From: Brachyhypopomus gauderio
Taxonomy: Eukaryota; Chordata; Actinopteri; Gymnotiformes; Hypopomidae
Assembly (NCBI RefSeq): GCF_052324685.1
Contig: NC_135212.1
Location: 8,306,778 to 8,370,777, forward strand
Direction of reading: 5' to 3'
Length of the DNA: 64,000 nt
The notes beneath the pieces are model-generated. The model saw only the letters and a list, made by a program, of their open reading frames with translations, ran no database searches and had not been told where the DNA came from. The position numbers were made by a program, and so were the translations under genes. Positions 44,101 to 57,800 of the stretch are shown here, piece by piece (the first letter of the stretch is position 1; every line of letters starts with the position of its first letter).

Positions 44101-47100
44101 AGATCTCCTCATAATTTGGCACTCCTGGAAAAATGTGATCTTCAGTACCTTGAAGCAGAACAATTATTTAAACTTTTGTTGCAGAATGACTCTTCCCTTG
44201 TTCCAGAGGTGAGATTAGCTGGTTTATGTATCAATACTTACTTATTACTTATTTTTTTCTGAATACCTAAGCTTTTTGAAATTGGTGTACATTATCATCA
44301 TGTGCTGATTTCAGGTTTGTGCCCACTATAATAAGGGGAATGGGGAACATGGAACTTGTAAATATGGGACATCTTGCACCAACCTGCACCTCTGCCAGCA
44401 CTTCCTACAGGATGGCTGTAAATTTGGAGCTGCATGCAAACGGGCACATTCACTGGATGCAAATGCTATGAAAAACTTGAATGGCAGAGGGTTCAGTCCA
44501 GAAAATATTCACAGTCTTCACAAAATACTCAAGAACAAGCTTCTCATTGCTGGTAGTAATGAGAAACCTATCCCCAAATGCCCAGATAAAGGTATGGGAG
44601 ATCTACAACATGCTACCATGGTGTTCTCTTCAGAAAATACGAGCTTCGTGTTTAACGTAGAACAGCAAGGGTGTAGTAACTCAAGCACCAATGGATTACT
44701 CTTCCCTGTGTCTTGTATTTTGTCCATAGGTCTTTCATTGTTTGACTCAGTAATGATATCCTGATTTTATGGGTGAAATTAATTGCAAGAATCAGCCAGC
44801 TGTTATCAATTACAGTCATGATCTTATACACATATGTTCTAACCATAATTATTTTGATGTCTTGTACATGTAGTACATCTAAGACCATGTGGCCATATTT
44901 TCCCTTGGTTTACCATAAGCTAGGATAAGAGAAGGTTATCATAATGAGTTCAGCAACAGAAAATGCTGTATGTGTGTTATTTCAGACTAAGGTCTGGTCT
45001 GATTTGTGTGCTCTTTCTTGGGTAGGTAGTACTTCAGGCTGTATGACAGCACCTCCAATTGGCAGACGGTACAGCAGACAGCCCTCCTGTGGGGCAGACC
45101 ACAATGAAATCTGTCTTTTTTATGTTCGCAAGGAATGTAGTTTCAAAGGTACCAATACCATAGTAGTAGTACATATGGAGATATTTCAAGTTAATAATGA
45201 AAAAACAAAATGTTTAATACAACAATCCTTTATATTTAATTGTAATGATAAAAATTACAACCATAGAAGAACATAACCCAGAACTAAAGTAGCCTACATG
45301 TAATTTTGTGTGAATCAACCTTATATTCATCAAGACTGAGCATGTTACTAGTGTCTTCTGATCATGCATGTCTCTTCATTAGAGAAATGTGTCCGCGTTC
45401 ATCATAATCTACCTTATAAATGGGAGATTTTAGATAAAGATGGAGTGACTTGGAGGCCTTTACCTAGGCAAGACGAAATTGAAAGGGCTTACTGTAACCC
45501 AGCCAATGACATAAGGTATTTATAATTGTAATGAGCAATGTGCATAGTGTACTAATGAAAGTATTTGCATTACTGTTTTGCCATATCAATTTGGTGACAA
45601 GTAATGTTGGTTATTGATGTACAGTGATTGTTCTTATGCAGTGTACAAGAGCCAGATTGCTGCTGGTTTGTAAATTAGATGCCTAATCACTGTATTGTGT
45701 TTCTGACAACAGTTCTGGGCATCAGCCTGTAAACTTTCTCACTATGACATGCGGAGGGTCACAGGTTCGTCGTCTGTCTACGGCTTCCTCCATTACAAAA
45801 CCCCCTCACTTCATCCTGACCACAGAGTGGCTCTGGTACTGGAAGAATGACCAAGGAGCTTGGACTGAATATGGGAAAGGGGTCAGTATGGTTCATTCAG
45901 TATTTTATGTGAAATGGTATAAATATAAGGTCTGTTTTCAGTTAAAAAACCTCTAAATACCATAAACATTTGGAACTTAGTGTTAAATATTGTCTTACAC
46001 AGGAGGACGCCAAAGGTTTATCCTCAATCACCTCAAACGTCTTGGAGAATATGTATCTTGCAGAAGTTGACACTGAAATTCCATTCACCTTGGGGAATAA
46101 TAACTATGTGATCTTCCTGAAAGGTAGTCAATTGTCAAGCACTGTAAATAGTCTTGATATAAAAAATCTGAGTTCATCAATGTATCTATTAATTTTTTTA
46201 GATATGTATCAGATAAACACAAGGTACAAGACAAAAAGAGACATTAGAAGGAGGCCATGCTTTGTTTCATCTGAAGATGTTTTAAGCAAATCGAAAAGGT
46301 ATCTACAGTATGGATGTTTACCATATATGTATTTAATTTAGATAATTCTACTTAAAAGGTTTCATAGCTGGGTCTTCAGTGGCCTACATGTAGAATTTGC
46401 AGAAATTCTAACATTGAGAAATCATAGGAAGCTAAAATTTTTTACTTTTCACTGAGTTTTTCTTTTGTTATGAAGATTTTTTGTTACATGGTATGTTGGA
46501 TATTGTTACATGAAGCTAATAGTGAGAAATTCTTGGTCTTCAGTGAAGCTTCAGAAAGCTCCAGCTCCTCCTCTGTGGTGGTTCCTGCACACTGGGATAT
46601 AGGAGCCCTACCCAACTACTCCTACAATGTACACACGTTTACTTCTACAAAAAGTCTTGAAAAAATGTCTTGAAATATATTTTACATCATTATAACCTGA
46701 TACTGACCACATTAAAATTATTTGTATTTGACTTTCTAGTTCTTTTAGTTAACCATTTCCAATTAATTTTGCTTTTTTATTACACACGAACTTACTTATC
46801 CTGTAGTCTCCATTTCTTACCAGTGATTTTTAACTGAAATCTTTATGTACAGTCAAATGTTAACAAAAATTATCCTTTCAGATTGTTCATCTGACATCCT
46901 CTGCGACTGATTACAAAAGAGTAGAGATGCTGTTTAAACGGACAATGACTACAAAAAGAATTCACAGCATCAAGAGAGTGCAGAATCCTTCTCTCTGGAA
47001 GGTTTATCAATGGTAAGCACATTCCTAAAAACTTAAAGGAAGGCTCCACAGCACTGGCTCACAATGCAGGTCTGCTTGCAGTAATGTTTCTGTGATTTAA

Positions 47101-49773
47101 CACAGAGGGAAGAACACTTGTGCTGTTTTTGAGGCTGTTGAGCTTCAGAGTGAAAATTTTACCTACAGAGATGAACTTTTACAGGCAGAAAGAGCAGATG
47201 AAGGAGAGGACCAAAGGGAGAGAGGTGGAAGAGCGGTACCTGTTCCATGGAACTGACCGGTCTCTAGTAAAACCTATCTGTGAGCAGAACTTTGACTGGA
47301 GAATCAGTGGTGTTCATGGATCACTTTATGGGAAAGGTAACCTATTGTTTTAAAGCTTGATTTTAGTCAAGTGCACCATGTTCCAAATTATTGTGCGAGT
47401 GATATTCTCAGATTTTTCTAAATGTTAATTTTTTTCTAAATGTAAAATGATGGTCAGTATAATTTTTAAGTCCTGAATTGTTAGGAGTGTAAATCAAATT
47501 TTATTGAACAAACCTCCCCAACAATAACAATATATTTTTCAAAAATGAACTCAAAATGCACCGTTCCAAAATATGCACAATTTCAAAACAATTTATAGGT
47601 TGTAAATTACTGCTAATAGTATTTTTTCTGAATTTGCAACATTAAGTGGTTACATTTATTAAAATAAAAAGCTATTTCACAGCTATCTTCACAGTCCAAG
47701 TTACATGTTATCAAAGAAGGGGTCCTGTGTTTTCACCTTCACAATTCTTGTATTCATTGAACTTGAGTTTTTGGAGAGTTTTTGCTTGAATGTCTTTGCA
47801 GGATGTCTGAACCTCCCAGAGCTGTTGTTTTGATTGGAACTGCATCCCACCCTCATCTTTTGCTTGAGGGTACTCCAAATGTTCTCAATAGGGTTGAGGT
47901 CAGGGCAGGATTGTGGCTACACCACAATTTTCTTTCCTTTCATGCCCATAGCAGCCAATGATAGACATATTATTTGCAGCATGAGATGGTGCAGTCATGC
48001 ACGAAGATTATTTTGTACAACCCCTGGCAAAAAGTATGGAATCACCAGTCTGGGATGAGCACTCATTAAGACTTTATTATGTAGAGCAAACTCAGATAAA
48101 AAACATGATACAATAATGTCATTCTAAAGTGCAACTTGTTGGCTTTCAGAAACACAAAAAAAAATATATAAAAAAAACTATGTGGAAACATTGAGCAAGC
48201 ACAGGGTGTACCTAATAAAGTAGCAAGTGAGTGTATATCCTTTGCTAAGGTCATTTTCACACCTTCAGGGACCCTAAAGGAGAGTTGGCCCATGGGCCTC
48301 GAGTTTGACACTCCTGCTCTAGAGGATCCTACAACTTTGAGGTTCACAGGACTCCAGAGAAACCAGCAGCTACAAATAACTGTTTGCTGCTTTGTAATAT
48401 CATAGCAGTTAGCAGCTGCTCTTAATCCGATGAATATGTCTGGAAGAACCTTCCTTGTTATGCCTTTATCTACACGAACCTATCTGTGCTCTGAATCAGC
48501 CACAAGTCTCTCTTCACAGTATGATGATCACTTCAGTTTTTGTGAAATAAGTTTTCATACCTTGTCCAAGGCTCTGCACTATTTGACGCATGGCAGAGAT
48601 CCTTTCCTTTCCCATATTGCTTGAAACCTGCGGTCTGCTTAATAATGTGGAACATCCTTCTTAAGTATTTTCCTTTAATTGGGTTCGCCTGGCAAACTAA
48701 TGATCACAGGTGTCTGAGATTAATTTCAGTGATCCAGAGAGCCTCGAGACACAATACCATCCATATGTTTAAACAAAAAATATGATATTTTTGACACTTA
48801 GGGCGTACTCACACTAGGGTCTATGATCCAGGCCCGGGCACGGTTCCCTGCCGAAGCACGGTTCGTTTGGCTAGTGTGATCAGTCCAACCGTGCCCGGAT
48901 CAGTTAACCGTGCTCGGGCCCACTTGAAGAGGTGGGCCAGGGCACGATTTGCTTGGACTCGGGCATGGTTTGCTTCTAGTGTGAGCGATATCCGTGCCTG
49001 GGCCCGCTTGGTGCCTCGTGTGATTGGTTCATTTTGCTGGAACTCAAACATGACGTCAGTGATGCGACGCTCACGTTAAACAGTCATGGCGGCAAAGTGA
49101 TTAGCAGACAATCGTGTTAAATTATCGATAAATCTGTGCTTGCACAGTGTTTCTGCACTCCCAAAATGACTCCAAAAATACAATAAAAAGAGAATCGTGA
49201 ACTCCATAGTGTTGTGCGAGCGCACTTTTATTCCAAATAAAGTCACGTTGTGATGACGTAAGCGTGCTCGGGCCGGCTTGATAAAGCCAGTGTGAGTGCA
49301 GGCCAGAGGGGGAGGGGGAGTGGGGATAACCGGGCCCCAGCACGGAACGAGTAAACCGTGCCTAGTGTGAGTACGCCCTTAAATCCAATTTGTACAATAA
49401 TTTGGAACACAGTGTGTATGACTAATCTCAGATGTAACTGTTGTTTCTCATTACATTGTAATTTACATTGGAATCCCCATCACTATTGTTTATGTTTTTA
49501 ATGTCCTGCATAGGAAGTTACTTTGCCCGAGATGCCAAGTACTCCGATAAGTATACGAAACCGACGGTCGGCTCAGGCCATAAGGTGATGTTTGTTGCAC
49601 TCGTGCTTGTGGGGGAATTCACCAAAGGGACCAGCAGCTACCTACGACCTCCACAGAAAAGCCGCAAACTGCAATTTTATGATAGTTGTGTGGACAATGA
49701 GACCAACCCTGCTATTTTTGTTATTTTTGAAAAGTACCAAATCTACCCTGAATACATCATTAAATACTCTTAA
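41126..49773 (+). CDS. parp12: PARP12-like mono-ADP-ribosyltransferase B (tandem paralogue)
   Basis: Twelve exons join in frame to 666 codons: 41126-41442, 44073-44208, 44315-44591, 45026-45148, 45383-45515, 45713-45881, 46003-46123, 46202-46298, 46544-46628, 46882-47012, 47185-47336 and 49514-49773. Eight exons have exactly the same length as in gene A and all phases agree, so A and B are tandem duplicates. CCCH fingers lie near residues 79-115 and 152-197, with a further finger ICLFYVRKECSFKEKC. WWE-like regions follow (LPYKWEILDKDG and FILTTEWLWYWKN). The ART domain has His551, Tyr583 and Ile648, the H-Y-I mono-ART triad. Likely role is RNA binding and mono-ADP-ribosylation in innate immunity, by analogy with PARP12. 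The exon between WWE2 and the ART domain diverges most. The protein lacks the ten-residue C-terminal extension of A. Confidence 0.9.
42684..43320. mobile_element. Intron 1 insertions of gene B: Tc1 and hAT fragments between direct repeats
   Basis: A 92-bp segment (42684-42775, GTATAAGCATTGGTAATG...) recurs at 43229-43320. Between the copies lies a minus-strand Tc1 relic (GGTGCATTGTCCTGCATGAAG, about 42783-42960), a hAT-like terminus TTTGACACCCCTG (about 43047-43059) and a block beginning CTCTAGAGGATCCTACA. That last block is shared with intron 11 (about 48316-48500). Confidence 0.6.
47371..49416 (-). mobile_element. Tc1-like element in intron 11 of gene B, nested and degenerate
   Basis: Inverted ends GTTCCAAATTATTGTGCGA (47380) and its counterpart near 49395-49412 bound the insertion. 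Minus-strand transposase relics include the complement of CTCAATAGGGTTGAGGTCAG (third catalytic block) near 47883. It is interrupted by pieces of other Tc1 groups (CCCTGGCAAAAAGTATGG, about 48022; GGTGTACCTAATAAAG, about 48207), a hAT-like end and a Harbinger-type element (48801-49378). Non-functional. Confidence 0.75.
48801..49378. mobile_element. PIF-Harbinger-type MITE with TTA target duplication
   Basis: Inverted ends GGGCGTACTCACACTAGG and its complement ending GTACGCCC, flanked by TTA at 48798-48800 and 49379-49381. The interior is GC-rich with repeated CGTGCCCGGG/GCTCGGGCC motifs and no transposase. A 3-bp TTA/TAA duplication with G-rich ends is typical of PIF-Harbinger. Confidence 0.85.
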
Positions 49774-49916
49774 GATCTGGAAATGAATTGTTATCTGCTG
49801 TGGTAAGACAGTGATTCAGCTTAATCTAATTCACATAAAAAATGTAATGGCTACAAAGGGCTGTTGTAATCATTATGGAAAAAAACTAACTTGGAGCTTG
49901 GGTGTTCAGCTTTAGT

Positions 49917-50946
49917 CACTTATTTTCACTATTCACTATTTCACTATTTTCACTGATTTATAAGATATATGTAGTTCTTAGAAAACGGGTTTACCACTAT
50001 TGTACACCAGTACACCTTTCTTTATATTTGGTCTGTTGTGTGTTATTCATGACACCGAAATCCGAAATGCTGATTATATGCATTATGAAGACAATAAATG
50101 CCTTATTCAATACACAGTTCTAAATTGCCTATACTTCTGTAACAGGACAACCTGAGCCCAATTAAGTTCAAGTGCACTTGAGTGTCTGAGGGATGCAGGT
50201 ATTTGATGCAGGCTACCACTCGTATTGGAACATCATGTGGTGTACTGCAATTACCACGGAGCACCACTGCAACAGTTGCATTCCATGTCTTCTCTCCAAT
50301 AGAATTTTACATCTACATCAAGGCTGATTAATTAGGAGGAGCTGCACACAACTGGTCTCAGCTGTGAAAAGGTTATTATGAAAGATCAGCTTGTGATAAT
50401 TCCCTAGTGCAATCACTGTGATTGCTATCACTGTGATCACTTATTTTCACTATTCACTATTTCACTATTTTCACTGATTTATAAGATATATGTAGTTCTT
50501 AGAAAACGGGTTTACCACTATTGTACACCAGTACACCTTTCTTTATATTTGGTCTGTTGTGTGTTATTCATGACACCGAAATCCTGATTATATGCATTAT
50601 GAAGACAATAAATGCCTTATTCAATACACAGTTCTAAATTGCCTATACTTCTGTAGCAGGACAACCTGAGCCCAATTAAGTTCAAGTGCACTTGAGTGTC
50701 TGAGGGATGCAGGTATTTGATGCAGGCTACCACTCGTATTGGAACATCATGTGGTGTACTGCAATTACCACGGAGCACCACTGCAACAGTTGCATTCCAA
50801 GTCTTCTCTCCAATAGAATTTTACATCTACATCAAGGCTGATTAATTAGGAGGAGCTGCACACAACTGGTCTCAGCTGTGAAAAGGTTATTATGAAAGAT
50901 CAGCTTGTGATAATTCCCTAGTGCAATCACTGTGATTGCTACAGTG
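49917..50946 (+). repeat. Tandem duplication of about 521 bp downstream of gene B
   Basis: Two near-identical copies (49917-50437 and 50438-50946) differ by a 7-bp gap and a few substitutions. Each carries an AATAAA (50093-50098 and 50607-50612), so gene B may have two duplicated polyadenylation sites. Confidence 0.88.
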
Positions 50947-51176
50947 ATGTTTTGCGATTATTAGATGGCATCAATTATGGCTGAAAATGTTTCCTCCCAT
51001 ACTACTGGAGCCAACCATGGAGTCACCGTAATGACATCTTCCTGTTGTGTGCACACACACACAAATACTGAAGTATTTGTGCATAGAGGCAGATGAATTT
51101 CAGTAAAGATTCCTCATAAATCTCTTATCAAAACCCAACTGTGTGTTTACATATTAGTGTGCAAATGTGTAATCAC

Positions 51177-51446
51177 TAGGGCTGTGACGATAACCGCATT
51201 ACCGCAACACCGTGGTTATGTAATGCCTACCGCGGTGTTGAGCTCATTACCGGTGTTTATTTATTTATTTATCTATAAAATGAATCATTTCATAAAATGA
51301 ATTCTGATTCTGATTTCCATTGCGAAAAAAAAAACATGGAAAAAACATTTCCATTGCGAACGCTGTTTAAGCGGTTAACTGCTTCACCGCGGTGATACGT
51401 TGCTCTCTCACCACGGTAAGAAAAAATCCATACCATCACAGCCCTA
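51177..51446. mobile_element. Short hAT MITE with 8-bp target duplication
   Basis: Inverted ends TAGGGCTGTGACGATAAC and its imperfect complement ending CAGCCCTA, flanked by GTAATCAC at 51169-51176 and 51447-51454. 270 bp, non-coding. Confidence 0.9.
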
Positions 51447-51454
51447 GTAATCAC

Positions 51455-52536
51455 CCATTTTGCATGCTTGTACAAAACCCCATAATAAAAAGAACAAGAT
51501 CGGTCCTTTAGGTTTATGGACATTATAGCAGGTGTGTATATATTTGTGTGTAACCCTGAGGAGAATGCAAGACTATATATTGGGGTGTTAACTCTTAAAA
51601 AAAATAAAAATGTTTTACTAAGGAATTACTGATAAAGAAACAATATTTGTGCTCCCAGAAGCTGTATCATGTCACAAAACAAGCAGGCAAACACACACAC
51701 ACACACAAACATTTAACTAAAGCAGAACAGAGAATTATATTAGGAACACTGTTCCATGGGGCTGTCTCTGTACCTGCATAAGTGGCTTTGTAAACCTAAA
51801 ATGAGCTGAAGTGAGATCAGTTCATTTTGTTCACTGTATATTTACAATGAAAACCTCAAAACATAGAAATTAGTATAGATGAGAATGTAATGACCAATGC
51901 ATGCATGTATCCATGTGCAAGCTGTGCATTGCTCACAACTGTCTTAAACAACGATGTATAGCCTGGGTAAACGCACCTGAAGAGAGAAAGCAGTCAATAG
52001 ATCAACTACCAACACTTGTAGAAAAACTACAAAAAAAAGTCAGTGAAACTCATATGGCTTATTTAAAAGAAGCGTAGTAACAATAAGTCAAGGTGACTGG
52101 ACTGGTGTAATTGTGAGGTCCTGACACCCATCTGAGGGGCTTCATTAGTGAGCCTCCCATTCATACAAGGCTAGGCGTGTCTCACTATCTTGTGTTCCTT
52201 ACATTGTGTTGTTACTCTGCTTGATAAAAACCTGTACACTCAATATTCCAAGCACTTCGGACATGGGTGTTGTCACTCATCATTTGCCATTACAGACAAA
52301 GACTTAAGCAATTGGCAACAAAGAGACATTCTTTTTGCTTCATTTACATTTCTGCCCATTTACAAGCACGTGAGTTGCTGTTTTTTTGCTTGTATTATCT
52401 CTGTTCCAGTGGGGTGAAGGTCAGGCCTACCAGACCAGAGTGTACTCCCCCAGACCAGGGTGTACTCCCATGGTGAAGGCTAGAACAAAGGCCCTGATAC
52501 ACACACAGCCAGACCACAAACCTTTCACAGCGCACG

Positions 52537-52581
<45 letters not shown>

Positions 52582-54871
52582 TAATAGGCATTACTGCAAT
52601 ACTTTTCTAAAATATATAGTTCTAGTCTAAACTATTAATATGAAATTACTAGACATGTTATTGTTTTAAAATTCCCCAATGTACACCCCTATGTTTTGGA
52701 CTTTCCCCACATCAAATACACTCCTTAAATACCGCTGGAGAAGATGGAAAAACATCCATCAAAAAGTAGCAGGATGTAAATTTCCCAGAGGAAATCAGAA
52801 AGCAAATATTCTAAAAAAAATTTAATAAAAGTTAAAAGATAATGGTCAAATTAATATGCATGTCCTACACTATTATTCAGCTATTTCAAATATATATTTT
52901 ATTTGTAAAGACAATGTAATTTTTTGCAACTTAAAATAAGACACTGGAACTTGATGTGGATGCATCAATCACACTGGCCAAAACAATCTAAAGAATGTTA
53001 AATTGTCCACCATAAGTAACTGCTTGTGAATTAATACACAAAAGCTATACCCAAGATCATTCTGCTTTCCTCCCCCCCTCTTTGATGCATACACTCCACA
53101 ACCAGCTAACATGAATGGAAACAAAATCTCTAAAGTGTAATTCCCCAAACTACAGTAGTATTTCAGCTATTGTTCCAGATTGTGTTCTTCAATCTTATAC
53201 ATTCTAGTGTCTTAGTGTTCGACTTAATGCTGAATGGGAATGTGTGCATACTTGGGCAGAGGCTGCATCATCAATACGAGTCCACGCTGAGACAAAGGTC
53301 TCCTCCTGTATACTAACTGAAATAATTCCCTCCACACTGGAGTCAGAAGGTATTTTTTAATTGACCCTGATCAGACCAACTACTGAGTACAGTCATCAGC
53401 AACTACTTGGAAAACAACTTGGCAAACTGAAGATTGGCAAGAATTGAAGCCTCTGATAATATGTTGATTCCATATATTATGAAATTTAACACATACCTGA
53501 TATTGAAACACTAAACGAATGAATGTGTAGGGTAGGAATCTCCATCTACTCCTCAGATACAAACTTCAGGAGCATTATCTCTGGTGCTGTGAGATATTAA
53601 ATTAGAAGTCAAAACATTTTGCTGTTAGAAGCAGTTAGAACATTTTGGCCCTAGAAGTCAAAACAGCCCATCATAAAAATAATTGATATGAGGGTATTTA
53701 ATAACCATAGTTGATATGAACAACAACTTTTGAAAAGGGGAGCACAATTAAACATCAAACAATGGGACATGGCTTTATGGAACTGATTCCTTTCTGCTAT
53801 TTTGTTTATTAAACAGGAAGTATGGGTGCTGACATGACAAAGATTTCCCCCTGAGATGTACACTAGACTTTTCAAAGCATCATTATCGATATACTAAACT
53901 TGGTATTGGATGAAAAAGACCAGTAGTATTGCACAAAACCAACCGGAACGTAGAATATGAATCACCCTACATCACTCCCATATTCTGGGGTTGCTGCAGA
54001 GAGAGGGCAATTGTCTTCAGTGTTACCGTACTTCATACATTAACCTTTTCAGTGTGTGGCCACACTTCTGGTTTAACTGCCAGACGATATACTAACGCAA
54101 AGCACTAGGTGGCTGGATAGAGCCCAGAACACATGCCAGATATAACTTGATTACTTACACCAATGCATAGACTGAAACTACTCCCCTTTTACTAGATTGG
54201 GATAACAGAGTAAATAATATTGGTATATTTGTACAGAAGAACCTTTGATCCTTCATATACATATAGAGAAGGTACTAATATATTTGGACAGCTTATCTGT
54301 TTGGAATTTTAGTGTAGTGTCAGATAAGTTTCCCTTAGCTACATTAATATTTTACTTTGTAACATAATGTGGTTTAAAATTACTTATGTTCTACAAATAA
54401 ACAATTCTATCCAAATAATTATGCAAGGCTTTTATAGCATAGATTGCTGTTATATATACAGTCGCATAAATGTGAGCAAATTTCAGTATTATATGGCCTG
54501 ATGCAGTTTGCCCTATTAAATCTGATTTACACTGAACAATAAAAAATAATACAAAACACCTCACTAAAAAAACATCATCTGCGTTAAACAATTTTACACA
54601 CAAAAAATGTCATCTTTACAAAAATAAATATAGTTCACATACTCTTCTACTGCCTGGGGTTCATTTAAATTGAAAAAATATTGCATACTGACAGAACATC
54701 TTACATTACTATCTGAAGAAACAAGAAACTGTGCTGGGTTACAATGGGAACATCTTGTTGACCAACTGTATCAAACATGGATATTACACAGCAAATAATA
54801 ATGAAAGCCCAAAGAATCACGTGGCATAACTAGATTGACATGCACTCATTTGATAACCTTGGAATCCAGGC
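51455..54871. other. Gene-free stretch between gene B and SMC6, probably with the SMC6 3' UTR
   Basis: No conserved protein frame was found on either strand. A (CA)n run lies at about 52541-52580. The part adjoining 54872 should hold the SMC6 3' UTR (minus strand), but several TTTATT candidates prevent a firm choice of polyadenylation site. Confidence 0.45.
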
Positions 54872-57800
54872 TCACTTGGCCACCTCAAGGTTCATTTGTC
54901 CAAACGGCAGGGTAGACTGGCTGCGGTCTGGGTCATTTAAACGCAGGATACGGGTCAGGCTATTTTGTGGAAGAGAACTGAAAAGCAATGAGAACAGGAA
55001 CTTAAATGGCCAGCAGAACCACAGATACAATACAGACTACTGATACTTGTATCTGCATCGACAAAAGTCCTTACTATAAAGCTGTTTAGAAATGTTTTTA
55101 TGCCCATTTTCATATTCCATTGGTGCAGGAGTATTTGAAATCAGTGACTTTTCAAATCACTGATTTGGACTTTCAAAACTTTTGAAATCCTTTTCCCAAC
55201 TTTTCAATTTGAGAAATACAAATGACATTCAAAATGGTGACTGGGGATCCCAGGGTTCATTTAGGCTCTATCCTCACTCCCAGTGCTCCTGACCCAGGTA
55301 TTCAGTATTGGGTTGCCAAATACTTACATGGACCAAAAGGTCATTACAAGTTATTACCTCATGCTCTGTGGGGTGAGGAAAATGAACTGTCTGTAGCGCT
55401 GGCTAGCTGCTATCTTCAACATCATGTCCATTGAAATTCTGCGGTTCACCATGTCCTGAAAGAGAGTGAACATTAAACAAGCTCCCAAAAATGTTGCCTG
55501 CTGATTACACTATTATCACCTCTTGATTACTTGAAGTTGTTGAGATTTCTCGCAGGGCTAGTGTTAAATTTGCCTGAGCTGCACGTGCTATCCTCACTCG
55601 TTTTGGTTATTTTTCATGACATTGTTCAAAGTTGTAAATGGCAGCAGCTGCAAAACCTTCTAGTTTACTGGAAATTAAATTAATATACATTTGTGATGAC
55701 TGCCAATGTTAACCTGGACAAGAGTTAAAGTACAAATTCCTCATCAGATTTATTGTTCTTGATGTACATTAATGTTCTGAAATAAATGGAATCTAATGTT
55801 TAGAAAGACACCAACTATTCTATTATAAAATTATCCTTTTACATTACAATGTTCTCAGGAATGTAATTTAAGAAATAATGAAAGTTGGGTGAAATGAACA
55901 GTTTTTAAAATCCATGGCACTGCATCTAAACAAACTATGTCTGAAGTCAAGCTCTGAATAAGCTACAGTAAATTAAAACTGCTATAGCAAAACATCAAAA
56001 CACTGATACCAAGGCAAACTAGAACGCATATTCTTTTTAAACAGATAACAAAAATACATGTAAAACATGGGCCTCTCTTAAATCATTAAATCAGTGTGTA
56101 ATATCAGAGTGTAATATATTGGGAAGGAATAAATTCACTTGCTTTCAAAACACATCTACACTGTAAAAAAGCACCACATATTTAGGTAAGCTGAAAACAA
56201 ATAAGTGGCAATGTGCTTTACCATGTACACATCAAATTCATCCAGGCAGCGGAATGGAGCTTCAGCTATGGCCCAAAGACTCAAGACAAAACACACAGTG
56301 GAAAATGATCGTTCGCCTCCAGACAAAGAACGCATATCACTCAGTGCAGCTTTGGCACTCTCTCCTGGCTGAACCTGAGATAAAAAAAAAAAAACACACA
56401 CACACGCACACCATAAGGAAGGTTCTGTGACCCACAAAAGTTTTCAAGTTCTCATTAGATTAACACAATCAAATATGTTTCATTACGCTTTTGGTGTCTG
56501 AAAACCTTTTCCCCTAATCCTCACAGAACTGGAGAAAAACTGTGTTAAACTAAAGCAAGGTGGGGGTTAGTAAATAAAGGCCATGTTATATGTGCTCTGA
56601 AATTATAGATATTAATTGTTGTTCCAAATAAAATATTCTTCCACGTCCCGCAAATTCTGAACAGACATCAGTTTACACAACTGATTCTGCTGCTTGCCAC
56701 TGGGTCCAGGCACTCGGCGAGCCCAAATTTCCTGTGCACTTTCTGTTCCAGAAACAAAAGCTTTCTTTAAAACTCCCGAGGTCAACTGAACAAAAACATC
56801 TTACATTTTCCATTGATCTTGAAAGAACAGGAAAGTAATATCCTTTAATCCCCTTAGCTAAAATGCTCAACATACAGCAGAACCTGCTAGAAGTCAAACT
56901 AGCAAGGTAGCAAACTAGCAAACAAAATCTTTATTAAGTTACAAGCTTTGCTACATCACTTGAGATTTTCCTTATTTAGTTTTAGGGCCCAGACTATTAT
57001 TCAGTGGCATCTACAATCTTTGGCAAGTTCTTACAGAAATGGAGAGGGTCTCATCCTTGTGGTTGAAGGTCATTTTTCCTGTGTAGCCTCTCTGGGACAG
57101 CATGGAGTCAAAATAGTACTTGCAGCGTACTGAAAGATATCTGCAAGAGAAATAAAATACATGGGTCGGACATTGTATAAACACATGGCAACATTTTCCT
57201 CCCAATCTAGGTCCTACACGAAGTGAAGTTAACTGTATTTTAATATCTGGTACATACACACAGCCTTCATTACAATGTAAGAATTTGAGGCATGGGGTCC
57301 CCGTTAATAAAACAACACCCATTTAGAACAGAGCCAGTGACATTCTCTCAAAGCCCAGGTTACAAATACTCTTGTCACCTCAGCTAAAAACACACATAAT
57401 CAGAAGAAAGAATATAAGAAGAAATAATGCCAGACAGAATGCAACATACACAAACCACATGAAATGGGCAGTTAGCAAAAAGGTACTAAAACAATACGCC
57501 TAATGTGGTTCACCTGGCCAACAACTACGCTAATCAGTCAAGAATGCAGAAACATGATGACTAAGGTTAAAGTTGCAAGCAGGCAGGAGATGTTCATTGT
57601 CATTTCATTCCAATTCACATATGTATGGGTGACGTTGCCAGGTAGCGGCCAATCAGACTTGTTAAATGTGGTACATGTGTCACTCCTTTGGCCAAACGAC
57701 CACCTTAAATTACACATGAATATTCAGAGGAAGATACATCACAGGCCTACATAAAGATTTTCCCCAGGGCACAGAAGCATCGTGAAGTTGAAATAACTGT

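Noticed and set aside
56673..56921. 82-codon minus ORF as an extra SMC6 exon
   Set aside because: Flanking exons already join in phase and match the family without it, and the peptide lacks SMC similarity.
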